Positions 15,104 to 24,988 of a stretch of DNA of 39,726 nt are shown here, in pieces. The position numbers and the translations under genes are program-made. How positions within the stretch are numbered: the first letter of the stretch is position 1; every line of letters starts with the position of its first letter. Under the pieces are notes generated by a model. It did not search any database. It had not been told where the DNA came from and worked only from the letters and a program-made list of their open reading frames with translations. Source of the DNA: an uncultured Alphaproteobacteria bacterium (GTDB lineage: Bacteria; Pseudomonadota; Alphaproteobacteria; RF32; CAG-239); NCBI GenBank assembly GCA_944392205.1, contig CALXVV010000023.1:1-39726 (forward strand). Reading direction: 5' to 3'.

Positions 15104-16366
15104 ATGCAATCTCAAATTACCACTTTGAAAAACGGTCTCCGCATTATCACCTCTAACTTTCCTCAGCTTGAGAGCGTGACGGTTGGCTTGTGGGTTAAGA
15201 CCGGTTCTGCTTACGAGACGGAAGAAATTAATGGAATCTCTCACTTTTTGGAACATATGTCCTTTAAGGGAACTAACACCCGCACGGCTTTGCAAATATC
15301 TGAGGAAATCGAAGATGCCGGCGGACAATCCAACGCTTATACCGCCAGAGAGTTTACCGCCTATTATGCTAAAATGCTTAAAAATGATTTGGAGCTGGCG
15401 GTTGATGTCTTAACGGATTCTCTTTGCAATTCAATCTTTCCGGCTGATGAGCTCAAAAAAGAGCAAGAAGTTGTCGTTCAAGAAATCAAACAAACTTTTG
15501 ACACGCCGGATGATATCATTTTTGACTATCTGCAGGAAACAGCCTTTCCAAACCAAGCTTTGGGGCGTCCGATTTTGGGCTCAAAAAAACATGTTCGCTC
15601 CTTTAGCCGCGAAACGTTGTTTAACTACCTCAAAACCAACTATGCGGCAGAAAATATCGTAGCTTGCGCAGTCGGCAATATTGACCACGAAAATTTTGTA
15701 AAAATGATTGAGCAGCGCCTTTCCCCCCTGCAGCCGCACACTCATTTTACACCTGATGCACAAAAATATCAGGGAGGCGCCTTCTTTGAACCGCGCCAAA
15801 TCGAACAAGCTCACGTTATGCTTGGTTTCCAGGGCCTACCTTATGAAACCGAAGACTACTACCCAAGCGTTATTTTGGCTAATCTGTTGGGGGGTGGTAT
15901 GACATCGCGTCTGTTCCAAGAAGTGCGCGAAAAACGAGGCCTTGCCTACACCGTCTACAGTTTTACCGCGGCCCATACCAACACCGGTCTACTCGGGATT
16001 TATGCCGGCACGGGAGCCAAGGACCTAAAGCAACTGCTGCCGGTTATTGCTACCGAAATTAACAAAATTCGCCAAGAGCCGGTTTCTGCCAAAGAGCTGC
16101 AACGGGCCAAAACACAGATGAAGGCCAGTATGCTGATGGCACTTGAAAGTCCGTCTTCAACTGCTGAAATGTTGGCCAGACAACTGCTTATCTACAACCG
16201 TATTATTCCGGTTGAAGAAATGGTTGAGAGAATCGAAAAAGTCTCACAAGATGATATTATGCGCTTGGCCAGACAAATATTCTCTTCTAATCCAACCTAC
16301 ACCCTACTCGGCGCCATAGACCAAAAGATTGAATACGACGAGCTGAAACAACTGCTTAAGATTTAA
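15104..16366 (+). CDS. M16 zinc metallopeptidase (processing-peptidase type)
   Basis: The 420-residue protein is a pitrilysin-family peptidase. The inverted zinc motif HFLEH is at residues 47-51 (H47, H51 ligands, E50 catalytic), and the third ligand E127 comes 76 residues later in EVVVQEIKQ. GMTSRLFQEVREKRGLAY is the conserved C-domain sequence. It is the usual alphaproteobacterial relative of the mitochondrial processing peptidase beta subunit, probably an oligopeptidase in the cytoplasm or periplasm; no signal peptide is seen. Only one copy is present, so whether a partner subunit exists cannot be judged. A TATAAT box lies at 15070-15075, but no good -35 box accompanies it. Confidence 0.9.
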   Translation: MQSQITTLKNGLRIITSNFPQLESVTVGLWVKTGSAYETEEINGISHFLEHMSFKGTNTRTALQISEEIEDAGGQSNAYTAREFTAYYAKMLKNDLELAVDVLTDSLCNSIFPADELKKEQEVVVQEIKQTFDTPDDIIFDYLQETAFPNQALGRPILGSKKHVRSFSRETLFNYLKTNYAAENIVACAVGNIDHENFVKMIEQRLSPLQPHTHFTPDAQKYQGGAFFEPRQIEQAHVMLGFQGLPYETEDYYPSVILANLLGGGMTSRLFQEVREKRGLAYTVYSFTAAHTNTGLLGIYAGTGAKDLKQLLPVIATEINKIRQEPVSAKELQRAKTQMKASMLMALESPSSTAEMLARQLLIYNRIIPVEEMVERIEKVSQDDIMRLARQIFSSNPTYTLLGAIDQKIEYDELKQLLKI

Positions 16367-16380
16367 GCCCCTTATTATCT

Positions 16381-16394
16381 GAATCTTAAGATTC
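16381..16394. repeat. 14-base perfect palindrome with two GANTC sites
   Basis: GAATCTTAAGATTC is a perfect palindrome 47 bases ahead of the ATG at 16441. It contains two GANTC sequences, the target of the CcrM methyltransferase in alphaproteobacteria with a CtrA circuit. It may be an operator or a methylation-sensitive site. Confidence 0.4.
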
Positions 16395-16440
16395 TTTGTG
16401 CTACTTTAAGGTATCTTGTTTCTAATAGTGGAGCTTTGTT

Positions 16441-17508
16441 ATGTCTCGCGCAGAAGATATCTTTCAGAAACTCATCTATTTTGGTGAAGATGCCATTGAT
16501 GAGTTCATCTTAAATCGCCAAACCGAAGAGCTGTTTTTGGACTTTAAACAAGCCGTTTCTGATGGCAAAAATTTTACCACTCTCCACCGCGATGACCGTA
16601 AAAATTTGGCTAAAGCCATTTCCGGTTTTGGAAACTCCGAAGGCGGCGTGGTGCTTTGGGGTGTGGAATGCTCCAGAGATTTGGAAGCTGGCGATGTGGC
16701 AAAAGCCAAAGTGAAAGTCAGAAACGTGCACCGTTTCCTAAGCTGGCTTGAAAACGCCATCTCCGGGTGCACCATCCCCAGCCACAACAAAGTGCGCAAC
16801 CATATTGTCAGTGTCGATGAAAACGGCGACGGATTTGTGGCAACCTATATTCCCAAGTGCGATATTGCTCCACTCATGACAACCGGCAGCAATAGTATTT
16901 ATATCCGCTCCGGCTCTAACAATGTCCCTGCTCCCTATGCCGTGATTGCCGGAATGTTTGGCAAAGCTCCTCAGCCAAATGTTGAGCTCCTGATGGGAGA
17001 CCGCAAAATCGAGGCCCTCGAAAATGTTGATGAAGATATGCTCTATCCAAACAGCATTGATAACCCGCCTTCTCAATATGTCAAAATCAGCTTTGCGCTC
17101 CAGGCTTCTAACAGCAGCAATGTTATTGCCAGAGAGCTTTATCTCTCTTGCCGCGTGATCGAAGATGGCGGAGAATACAACAAAGTACGTTTTGCCAATT
17201 ATAATCAGATGGACTCCATCCCCGGAATCGAGGGACAACTTAATCTTATCACCAGGCCTGAGCTACGGTTGCCACCCAGAGGCATCATCAAATTTTGCAA
17301 TGTGGAAATTATTCTCTCTCCTTATATTGACGAAGACTTTAAGCTTGAAGGGGTTATCGGTGCCGACCAAGCCGCACCGAGAGATTTCAGAATTTATATA
17401 CCAAAAAACAAGCTGCGCTCTTATGTGGCAAAAGTTATTCGCGGAGAAGAAAATTCGACCCAACTCTTGGCAGAGTTTTTCAGTGAATATGTGGCCGGAG
17501 AACTCTAA
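16441..17508 (+). CDS. AlbA_2 (Schlafen-like) domain protein
   Basis: The 355-residue protein carries an AlbA_2-type domain in its first half: [12 protein letters not shown] (28-39), then [15 protein letters not shown] (62-76), and further on [15 protein letters not shown] near 155-170. These positions match the Schlafen/AlbA_2 fold, which binds nucleic acid or nucleotides in many contexts. The second half (about 190-355) has no recognised domain. A GGAG site lies eight bases before the ATG. Its stop overlaps the start of rnhA by one base, so the two are co-translated. No helicase or nuclease motif is visible. Database entries often call such proteins ATP-binding or transcriptional regulators; I would not go beyond that. 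Confidence 0.75.
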   Translation: MSRAEDIFQKLIYFGEDAIDEFILNRQTEELFLDFKQAVSDGKNFTTLHRDDRKNLAKAISGFGNSEGGVVLWGVECSRDLEAGDVAKAKVKVRNVHRFLSWLENAISGCTIPSHNKVRNHIVSVDENGDGFVATYIPKCDIAPLMTTGSNSIYIRSGSNNVPAPYAVIAGMFGKAPQPNVELLMGDRKIEALENVDEDMLYPNSIDNPPSQYVKISFALQASNSSNVIARELYLSCRVIEDGGEYNKVRFANYNQMDSIPGIEGQLNLITRPELRLPPRGIIKFCNVEIILSPYIDEDFKLEGVIGADQAAPRDFRIYIPKNKLRSYVAKVIRGEENSTQLLAEFFSEYVAGEL

Positions 17509-17972
17509 TGCCGGAGATTGAAATCTATACCGACGGAGCATGTTCCGGCAACCCCGGTGCCGGCGGTTGGGGTGTTATTCTGCGCTATGGCAAAACCGAG
17601 AAAGAGCTAAGCGGCGGAGAGGCTCTGACCACTAATAATCGAATGGAGCTAAAAGCCGTTATTGAGGCTCTGAAAGCTCTGAAAAGGACATGCCAGATCA
17701 CCCTTTATACCGACAGCCGCTATGTGATGGATGGGGTAACCAAGTGGATGCCCAATTGGAAACTCAATAACTGGAAAACCACCAATAAAAAATCAGCGGT
17801 CAAAAATCTTGAACTCTGGCAAGAGCTTGATGATCTTCTATCCCAGCACAAAATCAAGTGGGTATGGGTTAAAGGGCACAACGGGCACCCGGAAAATGAG
17901 CGCGTTGATAAGCTGGCTCGTGACCAAGCAAAGGCATATCTTGCTCAATCTAGTTCACAAGAGCCTCAATAG
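17508..17972 (+). CDS. rnhA: Ribonuclease HI
   Basis: The 154-residue enzyme cuts the RNA strand of RNA-DNA hybrids, for example in Okazaki primers and R-loops. All active-site residues are visible: D9 ([11 protein letters not shown]), E47 (NNRMEL), D69 (TDSRYV), H124 ([12 protein letters not shown]) and D134. Length is normal. The ATG overlaps the stop of the AlbA_2 gene (TAATG), so the two are translationally coupled. The last 23 bases overlap the 3' end of the convergent DsbD-like gene. Confidence 0.95.
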   Translation: MPEIEIYTDGACSGNPGAGGWGVILRYGKTEKELSGGEALTTNNRMELKAVIEALKALKRTCQITLYTDSRYVMDGVTKWMPNWKLNNWKTTNKKSAVKNLELWQELDDLLSQHKIKWVWVKGHNGHPENERVDKLARDQAKAYLAQSSSQEPQ

Positions 17973-20622
17973 TTCTTCTCAGATCTTGCTCATTTAATAT
18001 TTCCGGCAAGACCATACCTGAGGGGATTTTGGGAGTGAAGATCACATAAAAAGGCAGACCGCTACGGCCAAACTTTTGCATGAAGGATAGGACATCCTCG
18101 TCATAATCGGTCCAGTCTATTGTTATCTCAACAATGCCATATTTCTCCACCAATTGTTTTACCTGCGGTGCATCAAAGGCGGCAAAGTCATTGTACTTGC
18201 AACTTAAACACCAATCGGCTCCGATTTTTAGTAAAACTATGTGTCCCTCATTTAAGTATTGCTCTATTTGCCTGTGTTCTTGCGCAATTGAAAAATCTTG
18301 TTTTTCTTCAGTCTTTGAAATTTCTGAAATATTAGCCGCCCACACAATCAACCCCACACTCAGGATTATTGTTCCGATATTAAATATCTGCCGAACTTTA
18401 TTATAAATATCGGCATCTTGCTCCTGCTCTTCCAGGGCATTAAAGGCCAATTTTCTAAACAACAGCAACAGCCAAAACGCCCCAATAAACAAGCTAAACT
18501 GCCACCATATGGCACTGCCTTTTTGGGCTGCCAGTAAAGATAATAGCCATGCCAAAGTCGCAAATAGGAATGCAAACATAAGTAAATTTATCCAGCGCAG
18601 CCATTTGCCCGGTCTTGGCATATAAAATGCGGCGGCCGGAAACAATGCAAACAAGATATAGGGAGCTGCCAGCCCCAAGCCCACGCAGCTTAAGGTTAGG
18701 ACTATTTCCCAAGGCGTTCCCGCCAGTGCTAAACCAAGAACCGTTCCTAAATATGGCGCTGTGCAAGATGTGGAGAGCAGTACCACAAATGCTCCGCTCA
18801 GAAACTGTATCATAAACTCGCTTTTTTGGCGATTGATGATGTTTTCCCAAAAAGCTGGGCCGGGCAACTGTATTAGGCCCCACAAATGGGCAATAAATCC
18901 GCTGATAACAAAGATCATCACCGTTAAGAAACCCATGCTTTGAAACTGCATGCCCCAGCCGATGGCTCTTCCCAATTCTTTCAGACTTATCAGCCCAATA
19001 ATAAGTAAAACAAAAGAGCTGGCGATGCCCAGCAAATTGGCACAAAATGTTTTTCTGATTTGTGGCAAATTAAGCGCGCCAAATCCGGAAAAAGACATGA
19101 CTTTCAGAGCCAAAACAGGAAAAACGCAAGGCATCACATTCAGAAGCAATCCTCCCAGAAAAGCCAGCCACAACCATCTTAGATTTAGCTTGTTTTCTTC
19201 CGTATCAACCAGGGAGGCTTTTTGAGCTTTCATACTCTGACGGACGGCCATATTTGGAGCTGTTCCGGCCACAATGCTGAACTCTCTTCCTTCAAGGTTT
19301 GTCTGCGAATCTACCGGCACAAAACGTGCAATTATTCTATGGCCGTCTATTCTAACCAATGGTGGCAAAAATTCTTCCGGCCCATCTCCCTCTATAAACG
19401 CGTCAAAGCTTGAGGGTGTATCCTCGGAATAGGCTTCCAAACGCAAGACCTGAGGCTTGCCATCTTCTACCACCAGACGCTCAAGTTTTAACTCTTCGCT
19501 TTGCGCCTTTGGGCTCTGTTCTGCTACCAGTCGCAAGCTTACGGCTGAAGAGCTTTCTTCCTCTTTGTCGCCGGGAAGTAATTTTAATGCGGGATGTAGC
19601 TTTACCAGCTTACAACCTTTTTCATTACACATTCCGGCAGATATATCGGCAACCAGTGCCAGCTCCTTAGTTGCATCTTTTATGGTTGCCTTGAACGGAA
19701 TGGTTGTTAACCCCAAATAGCCGCTGAAACTATCTTTCAAATTGCTAAAATATCTTCGTGGCAGCGGCCAGTTGAGCTCGATTGTTTCTAAATTTTCAGA
19801 TTTCGCAAAATCAACATGTAGTCCGGGATTTCCCTGATATTCTCGGTTTAACAAAAACCATCCGGGCATAGTGTATAGCTGCAGAGCTCCTTTTATGCTT
19901 GTATCCTCTTGCTCTTGCATCTTTACAACTGTCTTGACGCTTGATAAGAGCCGTGCCTGCAATTCATCCGTTTTGTTCCACTCTCCAATTCCTCTCTTAT
20001 CATTTAAAACCGTACCATCAAACAATCCATATGACAGCAGAGTTTTCCAATCCCCTGCCAATAAGGCTTTTTTCATTATTTGTTTGCGCTCATAGGGTGT
20101 CATACGTCCGGAATCTCTGGCCAATTTATCTTCTATGGCGGCCTTATCTCTTTGTGAATCTGAGTAGGCCACGACCCTCTTAAAATCTTTAATGATTAAC
20201 GGCTTATCCGTTTTCTGGTACGCAACAGCTCCACCCATCTCATATTCGTCATCATCGAATTGCAACGGAATCTCATTTTCCAGCAAAAAGTCTTGTATCT
20301 TTTCTTTCCAAAATTGATAGCTTCTGAAACCTTTAATACCCAATCTTAAAAGGGCTGTTTTGTTTTCGGCTTCTTCATCGCTGTAATCCGGGTGGAGTGA
20401 CAAAACATCATCGCTAAAGTCTTCCTCTATTTTGTTGCCGGGATATTTTTTATCGAACTCTTTTACCTCTTCTATATATTCCTTGTAGAGATTGGGATAA
20501 TCTATCAGCTCTCTTTTATCTTCCTTTATATCCAAAATAACTTTGCCGCCCTGGGCATTGGCAACTTGCCAGGGGACGAGAAGAAAACAACCAAATAAAA
20601 TTATTCTGAATATAAATGACAT
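17950..20622 (-). CDS. DsbD/ScsB-like thiol:disulfide reductase with N-terminal extension
   Basis: The 890-residue protein has a signal peptide (1-23, ending ANA), an unfamiliar region (about 24-240), a periplasmic DsbD/ScsB-type domain (from about 244; C332 and C337 in [10 protein letters not shown]), an eight-helix membrane domain (about 483-765) with the electron-shuttling C499 ([12 protein letters not shown]) and C620 ([10 protein letters not shown]), and a C-terminal thioredoxin-like domain with C805-x-x-C808 ([11 protein letters not shown]). It would carry electrons from cytoplasmic thioredoxin to periplasmic proteins. The GMCxxxxCKL pair in the periplasmic domain favours ScsB-like relatives over classical DsbD. 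The first 240 residues are charged and do not resemble the family; such length is unusual. It is divergent from yqgE and overlaps rnhA at the 3' end by 23 bases. Confidence 0.9.
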   Translation of the reverse strand: MSFIFRIILFGCFLLVPWQVANAQGGKVILDIKEDKRELIDYPNLYKEYIEEVKEFDKKYPGNKIEEDFSDDVLSLHPDYSDEEAENKTALLRLGIKGFRSYQFWKEKIQDFLLENEIPLQFDDDEYEMGGAVAYQKTDKPLIIKDFKRVVAYSDSQRDKAAIEDKLARDSGRMTPYERKQIMKKALLAGDWKTLLSYGLFDGTVLNDKRGIGEWNKTDELQARLLSSVKTVVKMQEQEDTSIKGALQLYTMPGWFLLNREYQGNPGLHVDFAKSENLETIELNWPLPRRYFSNLKDSFSGYLGLTTIPFKATIKDATKELALVADISAGMCNEKGCKLVKLHPALKLLPGDKEEESSSAVSLRLVAEQSPKAQSEELKLERLVVEDGKPQVLRLEAYSEDTPSSFDAFIEGDGPEEFLPPLVRIDGHRIIARFVPVDSQTNLEGREFSIVAGTAPNMAVRQSMKAQKASLVDTEENKLNLRWLWLAFLGGLLLNVMPCVFPVLALKVMSFSGFGALNLPQIRKTFCANLLGIASSFVLLIIGLISLKELGRAIGWGMQFQSMGFLTVMIFVISGFIAHLWGLIQLPGPAFWENIINRQKSEFMIQFLSGAFVVLLSTSCTAPYLGTVLGLALAGTPWEIVLTLSCVGLGLAAPYILFALFPAAAFYMPRPGKWLRWINLLMFAFLFATLAWLLSLLAAQKGSAIWWQFSLFIGAFWLLLLFRKLAFNALEEQEQDADIYNKVRQIFNIGTIILSVGLIVWAANISEISKTEEKQDFSIAQEHRQIEQYLNEGHIVLLKIGADWCLSCKYNDFAAFDAPQVKQLVEKYGIVEITIDWTDYDEDVLSFMQKFGRSGLPFYVIFTPKIPSGMVLPEILNEQDLRRTIEALVN

Positions 20623-20720
20623 TTATTTTCTCTTGGTATTTAAATTTTGTTTTTCAATCACGATATATTATGTTACAATATAATGGTGTAGTAAACGAGA
20701 AAAACACTCTTAGGGATAAA

Positions 20721-21290
20721 ATGGAAAAGAATTTGACAGATTATCTGGCCGGAAAATGCCTGATCTCAACTCCGGCTCTTGAAGATGAGAATTTTACCAG
20801 GTCCGTCATCTATCTCTGTTCTCACAGCAAAGACGGGGCGGTTGGGTTTGTCGTTAACAAACGAATCAAAGAATTTTCATTTAATGACTTGGCTGTGCCT
20901 TTGCATATCAATATTCCCTACCACTCAACCCCTATAAGTCTGTATCTCGGCGGCCCTTTAGACAAGGTTAGAGGTTTTGTCTTGCATTCTATGGATTATC
21001 TCAGAGGCGACACGATTGCTCCCGGTGGCGGAATCGCCATATCTTCCTCTGTTGATATTCTAACAGATATTGCTTTTGGCGTAGGTCCAAGAGAGAATCT
21101 CATTGCTCTTGGCTATGCTAACTGGGCGCCACAACAACTGGAAAAAGAAATCATCAACAACTTCTGGCTGGTGGCTCCGGCATCCCCTGAGCTTATCTTT
21201 CGAACCAAAGATGAGGACAAATGGGAAAAGGCGCTTGAGACCTTAGGTATTGACCCGTTGCATCTTTCATCTTCTTGCGGGCGCGCATAG
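20721..21290 (+). CDS. YqgE/AlgH family protein (UPF0301)
   Basis: The 189-residue protein starts at the ATG at 20721; a longer frame back to 20616 would overlap the divergent gene. LAGKCLISTPALEDENFTRSVIYLCSHSKDGAVGFVVNK is the classical YqgE opening, and YLGGPLDKVRGFVLHS and LGYANWAPQQLEKEI follow. The family is widespread and its structure is known, but its role is unproven; alginate regulation was reported for AlgH in Pseudomonas. A TATAAT box at 20679-20684 could be its -10 element. It stands alone, followed by a hairpin-rich gap. Confidence 0.9.
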   Translation: MEKNLTDYLAGKCLISTPALEDENFTRSVIYLCSHSKDGAVGFVVNKRIKEFSFNDLAVPLHINIPYHSTPISLYLGGPLDKVRGFVLHSMDYLRGDTIAPGGGIAISSSVDILTDIAFGVGPRENLIALGYANWAPQQLEKEIINNFWLVAPASPELIFRTKDEDKWEKALETLGIDPLHLSSSCGRA

Positions 21291-21367
21291 TTGGTGTACG
21301 AATTTTTCGTTTAGTGTTTCGGAATTAATCTGCCTTTTCAATCTCTGCTTTTGGTTTATAATCGAAA

Positions 21368-21490
21368 GTATCATTAGTCCTTTTAATGATACAACAAACT
21401 TATAAATTCAGAAATTGACGACGATGTTTCTGAGTCAAAAAAATCGACACCCAACAAAAAAACAGCCCCTTTTTAAGAGGCTGTTTTTTT
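21368..21490 (+). ncRNA. Candidate small RNA with three hairpins
   Basis: TATAAT at 21357-21362, with TTTTCA 16 bases upstream (21335-21340), predicts a start near 21368. Right there a perfect nine-pair inverted repeat begins: GTATCATTA (21368-21376) with TAATGATAC (21384-21392). A second stem follows, TCAGAAA (21408-21414) with TTTCTGA (21427-21433), then the terminator at 21463-21490. No open frame of note fits. This is inference from structure; the transcript could also be only the 3' region of yqgE. Confidence 0.35.
21456..21490. terminator. Bidirectional terminator between yqgE and cysS
   Basis: CAGCC (21463-21467) pairs with GGCTG (21479-21483), extended by CTT/AAG inside, with A residues before and seven T residues after. 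It can stop transcripts from both sides. Confidence 0.8.
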
Positions 21491-21495
21491 GCATT

Positions 21496-22869
21496 TTATG
21501 CTTTTTTCCAGGTAGTACCTTGCGGCGTATCTTCCAGTATTATCCCTTGGGCTTTTAACTCCTCTCGGATTTTATCTGCCAAGGCGTAGTCTTTAGCCTT
21601 CTTGGCCGCCGCGCGCTCGGCTATTTTAGCCTCAATCATGGCCGCTTCATCATCATTGCCACCTTTGAACCACTTTTCGGGATCTTGCCACAAAATTCCA
21701 AGCAAATCCGCCGAAGCCAGCAATCTGGCTTTTGCCTCTTTTTGGGCTTCTACCGTAGAGGCCTTGTTTAAAATATTAGCCAACTCATGCAGATGGCTCA
21801 AAGCCAACGGCGTGTTCATATCATCAGCCAAGGCGGCAACAACTCTCTCATCGGGTTCGGCTTTAACCGTTTCCACATCTTTTACCCGCAGCAACGCGTT
21901 ATAAAACTTATCCAAAGTTGCTTTAGCCTGATTTAAGCCTTCAAACGTGAAGTTAAACGGTTGGTGATAATGCGTGCTTAAAAACAAAAGGCGCAAGGCC
22001 TCGGCCGGAGCTTTCTCCAAAACCTCGTCTATCAGGTAGAAGTTGCCCAAAGATTTGCTCATCTTGACGCCGTCTACCATCAGCATGCCGCTATGAACCC
22101 AATATTTGGCGAATTTCTCTCCGGGGTGAGCACACAAGGATTGAGCACACTCGTTCTCGTGGTGCGGAAATATTAAATCTGAACCGCCGCCGTGAATATC
22201 AAATGTGTTACCCAGCAACTTTGAGCTCATTGCCGAGCATTCCAAATGCCATCCCGGACGCCCATAACCCCAAGGGCTATCCCAGCCGGGCTGGTCCGGT
22301 GATGAGGGCTTCCATAAAATAAAATCTGCCGGATTTTTCTTATAGTCGGCCACTTCTATTCTGGCGCCCGCCAACATCTCCTTCATGGAACGACCAGATA
22401 AATAGCCGTAGCCCGGCATCGAATCGACATCAAACAAGACATGGCCTTCTGCCTCATAGGCATGCCCGTTTTGCAACAAGAGCTTTACCAGTTCTATCAT
22501 CTCATTGATATATTCAGTCGCACGCGGACGATAATTTGGAGCCAAGACGTTTAGTTTGGCCATATCGTCAATATACCACTGATAGGTTTCCTCCGTAATC
22601 TCTCGAATCGATTTTCCGGTCTCTTTGTGCTTGTTTAATATCTTGTCATCAACATCAGTAATGTTGGAAACATAGGTTACATGTTCCGGCCCATAAACAT
22701 ATCTCAGCAGGCGATACAAAACATCAAAAGCCACCGGTGTTTTGGCATTGCCCAAATGCGCGCGATCATAAACCGTGGGGCCACAAACGTACATCCTCAC
22801 ATTAGAGGCATCTATGGGAGTAAACTCTTCTTTTCTGCGGCGCAGCGTGTTATAAAGTGATATTTGCAT
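21496..22869 (-). CDS. cysS: Cysteinyl-tRNA synthetase
   Basis: The 457-residue class I synthetase charges tRNA-Cys. The HIGH-like motif is HLGN (38-41) in VYDRAHLGNAKTPVAFD, and KMSKS is at 269-273. Zinc ligands C29, C211, H236 and E240 are in place (YVCGPTVYD, HLECSAM, FPHHENE). Length is normal. The ATG at 22869 follows AAAGGAA and lies 13 bases behind the gltX stop, so the two synthetases share a transcript. Confidence 0.95.
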   Translation of the reverse strand: MQISLYNTLRRRKEEFTPIDASNVRMYVCGPTVYDRAHLGNAKTPVAFDVLYRLLRYVYGPEHVTYVSNITDVDDKILNKHKETGKSIREITEETYQWYIDDMAKLNVLAPNYRPRATEYINEMIELVKLLLQNGHAYEAEGHVLFDVDSMPGYGYLSGRSMKEMLAGARIEVADYKKNPADFILWKPSSPDQPGWDSPWGYGRPGWHLECSAMSSKLLGNTFDIHGGGSDLIFPHHENECAQSLCAHPGEKFAKYWVHSGMLMVDGVKMSKSLGNFYLIDEVLEKAPAEALRLLFLSTHYHQPFNFTFEGLNQAKATLDKFYNALLRVKDVETVKAEPDERVVAALADDMNTPLALSHLHELANILNKASTVEAQKEAKARLLASADLLGILWQDPEKWFKGGNDDEAAMIEAKIAERAAAKKAKDYALADKIREELKAQGIILEDTPQGTTWKKA

Positions 22870-22882
22870 CTTTTTGGTTCCT

Positions 22883-24205
22883 TTATGCCTCGATTCCCAT
22901 CAAACGGCTATAAGCTTTTTCTCTGCCGATTAAAGGCAAAAGCATTTTTAGCTCCGGCCCTTCTGCCGCTGCCGTTAGGGCCATACGAATGGGGTGGAAC
23001 AGCGCCCGCCCCGATTTAGAGCTTACTTTTTTGAGCTCTGATATCCATGCGGAATAGGTCTCACCGTTCCAGGGCTCCGGCGGCAAAATCTCTGCAGCTT
23101 GTTTAGTTAGCTCAGCATCCTCAAGTACAGGTTTAAGTTTTTGACAGCAGATTTTTTTCCAAACATTAATATCTGCAACCACATTCAAGTTGCCTCTGAC
23201 AGAGTTCCAAAATTCTTCATTGACGCCAATCCTTGCCGCCACTTTTTCATACGGAAGGGAGCGAACATAGTGGGTGTTGAAATTGCGCAACTCCTCGACA
23301 TCAAATTTGGGTTGTGAGCGGCCAAGCTTGCTCAAATCCAAGCTGGCGGCCAAAGTATCCAAATCATAAAACGGCTCAATAGCCTCAGATGTTCCGAGCT
23401 TGGCCAAGAAAGAACTGATGGCCATGGCCTCTATTCCCTCTTCTCTTAACTCTCTGACTCCTAATGAGCCCAAACGTTTGGAAAGTTTACCCTCGGTGCC
23501 TGTCAAAAGCGGCAAGTGCCCAAACTCCGGAACCTTTGCTCCTAAGGCCTCAAACATCTGAATCTGCAAAGCTGTGTTGGTAACGTGGTCTTCTCCTCTG
23601 ATGATGTGGGTAATGCCAAAATCGGCGTCATCAATAACAGAGGGTAAATGATACAAGAAAGAACCGTCTTCTCTGATGATAACCGGGTCTGCCAGATTGG
23701 CGGCATCGTAACGGCAATGGCCACGAACCAAATCCTGCCACTCAATCACTCCCGGAACCAGTTTGAAACGATAATGCGGGCGTCTGCCTTCTGCCTCATA
23801 GGCAGCTATTTGTTCTTTGGTCAGGCTCAATGCACCACGATCATAAATCGGCGGCAGACCTCTGTTCATCAGCCGTTTGCGCATAACCTCCAATTCTTCC
23901 GCCGTTTCATAGCAGGCATAAATTCTTCCCTCTGCCTGCAATTTGGCCACAACCTCCCGATATCTGTCCAAGCGGGCTGATTGGCGAGCTTCTTCTTCCC
24001 AGTTCAGTCCCAGCCATTTCAAAACATCTCTTAGGGCATCTTCATATTCTTTTTTGGAGCGCAAAACATCCGTATCATCTATACGGAGCATAAACTTTCC
24101 GCCCAACTTGCGGGCAAGAAGCCAGTTGAACACTGCGGTGCGTGTGTTGCCGATATGCATATAGCCGGTCGGGCTCGGCGCAAATCTGACTTTTATGTTA
24201 CTCAT
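22883..24205 (-). CDS. gltX: Glutamyl-tRNA synthetase
   Basis: The 440-residue class I enzyme has the HIGH-type motif MHIGN (16-20) in APSPTGYMHIGNTRTAVFNWL and the KMSKS-type motif KLSKR (240-244). It attaches glutamate to tRNA-Glu. In alphaproteobacteria a GltX often also charges tRNA-Gln, later corrected by GatCAB, and two gltX copies are common; which type this is cannot be decided here. The region around KLSKRLGSLGVRELREEG resembles the shorter second copy. An AGGTAAAG site precedes the ATG. The gene leads the gltX-cysS operon. Confidence 0.92.
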   Translation of the reverse strand: MSNIKVRFAPSPTGYMHIGNTRTAVFNWLLARKLGGKFMLRIDDTDVLRSKKEYEDALRDVLKWLGLNWEEEARQSARLDRYREVVAKLQAEGRIYACYETAEELEVMRKRLMNRGLPPIYDRGALSLTKEQIAAYEAEGRRPHYRFKLVPGVIEWQDLVRGHCRYDAANLADPVIIREDGSFLYHLPSVIDDADFGITHIIRGEDHVTNTALQIQMFEALGAKVPEFGHLPLLTGTEGKLSKRLGSLGVRELREEGIEAMAISSFLAKLGTSEAIEPFYDLDTLAASLDLSKLGRSQPKFDVEELRNFNTHYVRSLPYEKVAARIGVNEEFWNSVRGNLNVVADINVWKKICCQKLKPVLEDAELTKQAAEILPPEPWNGETYSAWISELKKVSSKSGRALFHPIRMALTAAAEGPELKMLLPLIGREKAYSRLMGIEA

Positions 24206-24279
24206 TTGAACTTTACCTGTATTTTATTATAGACTAACCCCAGATACTATAAGCTTTGCTCCATAATTTCAAGGATATT

Positions 24280-24930
24280 TTATTCTCTACCGAGGTATAA
24301 TTGATTATTTTTTTCCGCCGATATCGCCATTGCTTCCAAATCTTCCAAAAACCAGCTCATTTCTCCGTCATCTGCTGCTATTATTTCATAAAATTTGCTG
24401 CGATATGAAAGAATCAAACTACTTTCAGCCAATTTAATATCAACAAGTTTGGTACCGCTTTGGGTATTATGCAGCCTGAACTGGAGCAAAATATCTTGTG
24501 GTCTGTCTTTGCCTAATGCCACGTGCACGGTGGCCGGAACAACGACAAACTTGCCATCTTCATAAGCTTGGCCTACCTCATAGCTTAAACTATCCACAAA
24601 ATCTAACGGAAAAGTTTTATACAAAGCCAAAGCATAGCGCTTAAATATTTGCCGGTATTCTGCTTGTTGCTCTGCACTCATGGTTCGCCAATATTTGCCG
24701 ACCACAAATTGACCAATATATTCCAAATCTATGTACTCCAACAGCAACTTATCTAAATCTTGGTAACGTTTATATACATCTTTCTCTCTAAACGTCTCCA
24801 GCAGCAGGCGACCGTTTTCTTCCGCCCAATTTTGAGCCTGCGAGGGTGTTAATGCCGCCGCCTGAGCTTGGCCAAAAAATAAAATTGTTACCAAAACGCT
24901 GATAACTCGCAAAAAAAGGTTACTTTTCAT
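24280..24930 (-). CDS. MlaC-like periplasmic phospholipid carrier
   Basis: The 216-residue protein has a signal peptide (about 1-24, AQA|A) and the MlaC/Ttg2D fold. DLEYIGQFVVGKYWRTMSAEQQAEYRQIFKRYAL is the family core, and the later VHVALGKDRPQDILLQFRLH and KLVDIKLAESSLILSYRSKFYEII match the ligand-binding half. MlaC shuttles phospholipids between the outer membrane and the MlaFEDB transporter. No mlaD, mlaE or mlaF gene is nearby, so this is an isolated member and its partner system is elsewhere. It is divergent from the solute-binding protein at 24989. Confidence 0.85.
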   Translation of the reverse strand: MKSNLFLRVISVLVTILFFGQAQAAALTPSQAQNWAEENGRLLLETFREKDVYKRYQDLDKLLLEYIDLEYIGQFVVGKYWRTMSAEQQAEYRQIFKRYALALYKTFPLDFVDSLSYEVGQAYEDGKFVVVPATVHVALGKDRPQDILLQFRLHNTQSGTKLVDIKLAESSLILSYRSKFYEIIAADDGEMSWFLEDLEAMAISAEKNNQLYLGRE

Positions 24931-24988
24931 AAAATTTTGCCTTATAGTTTTTCTTGAACTATAAGTTTAACATCAATTGGTTAATAAA

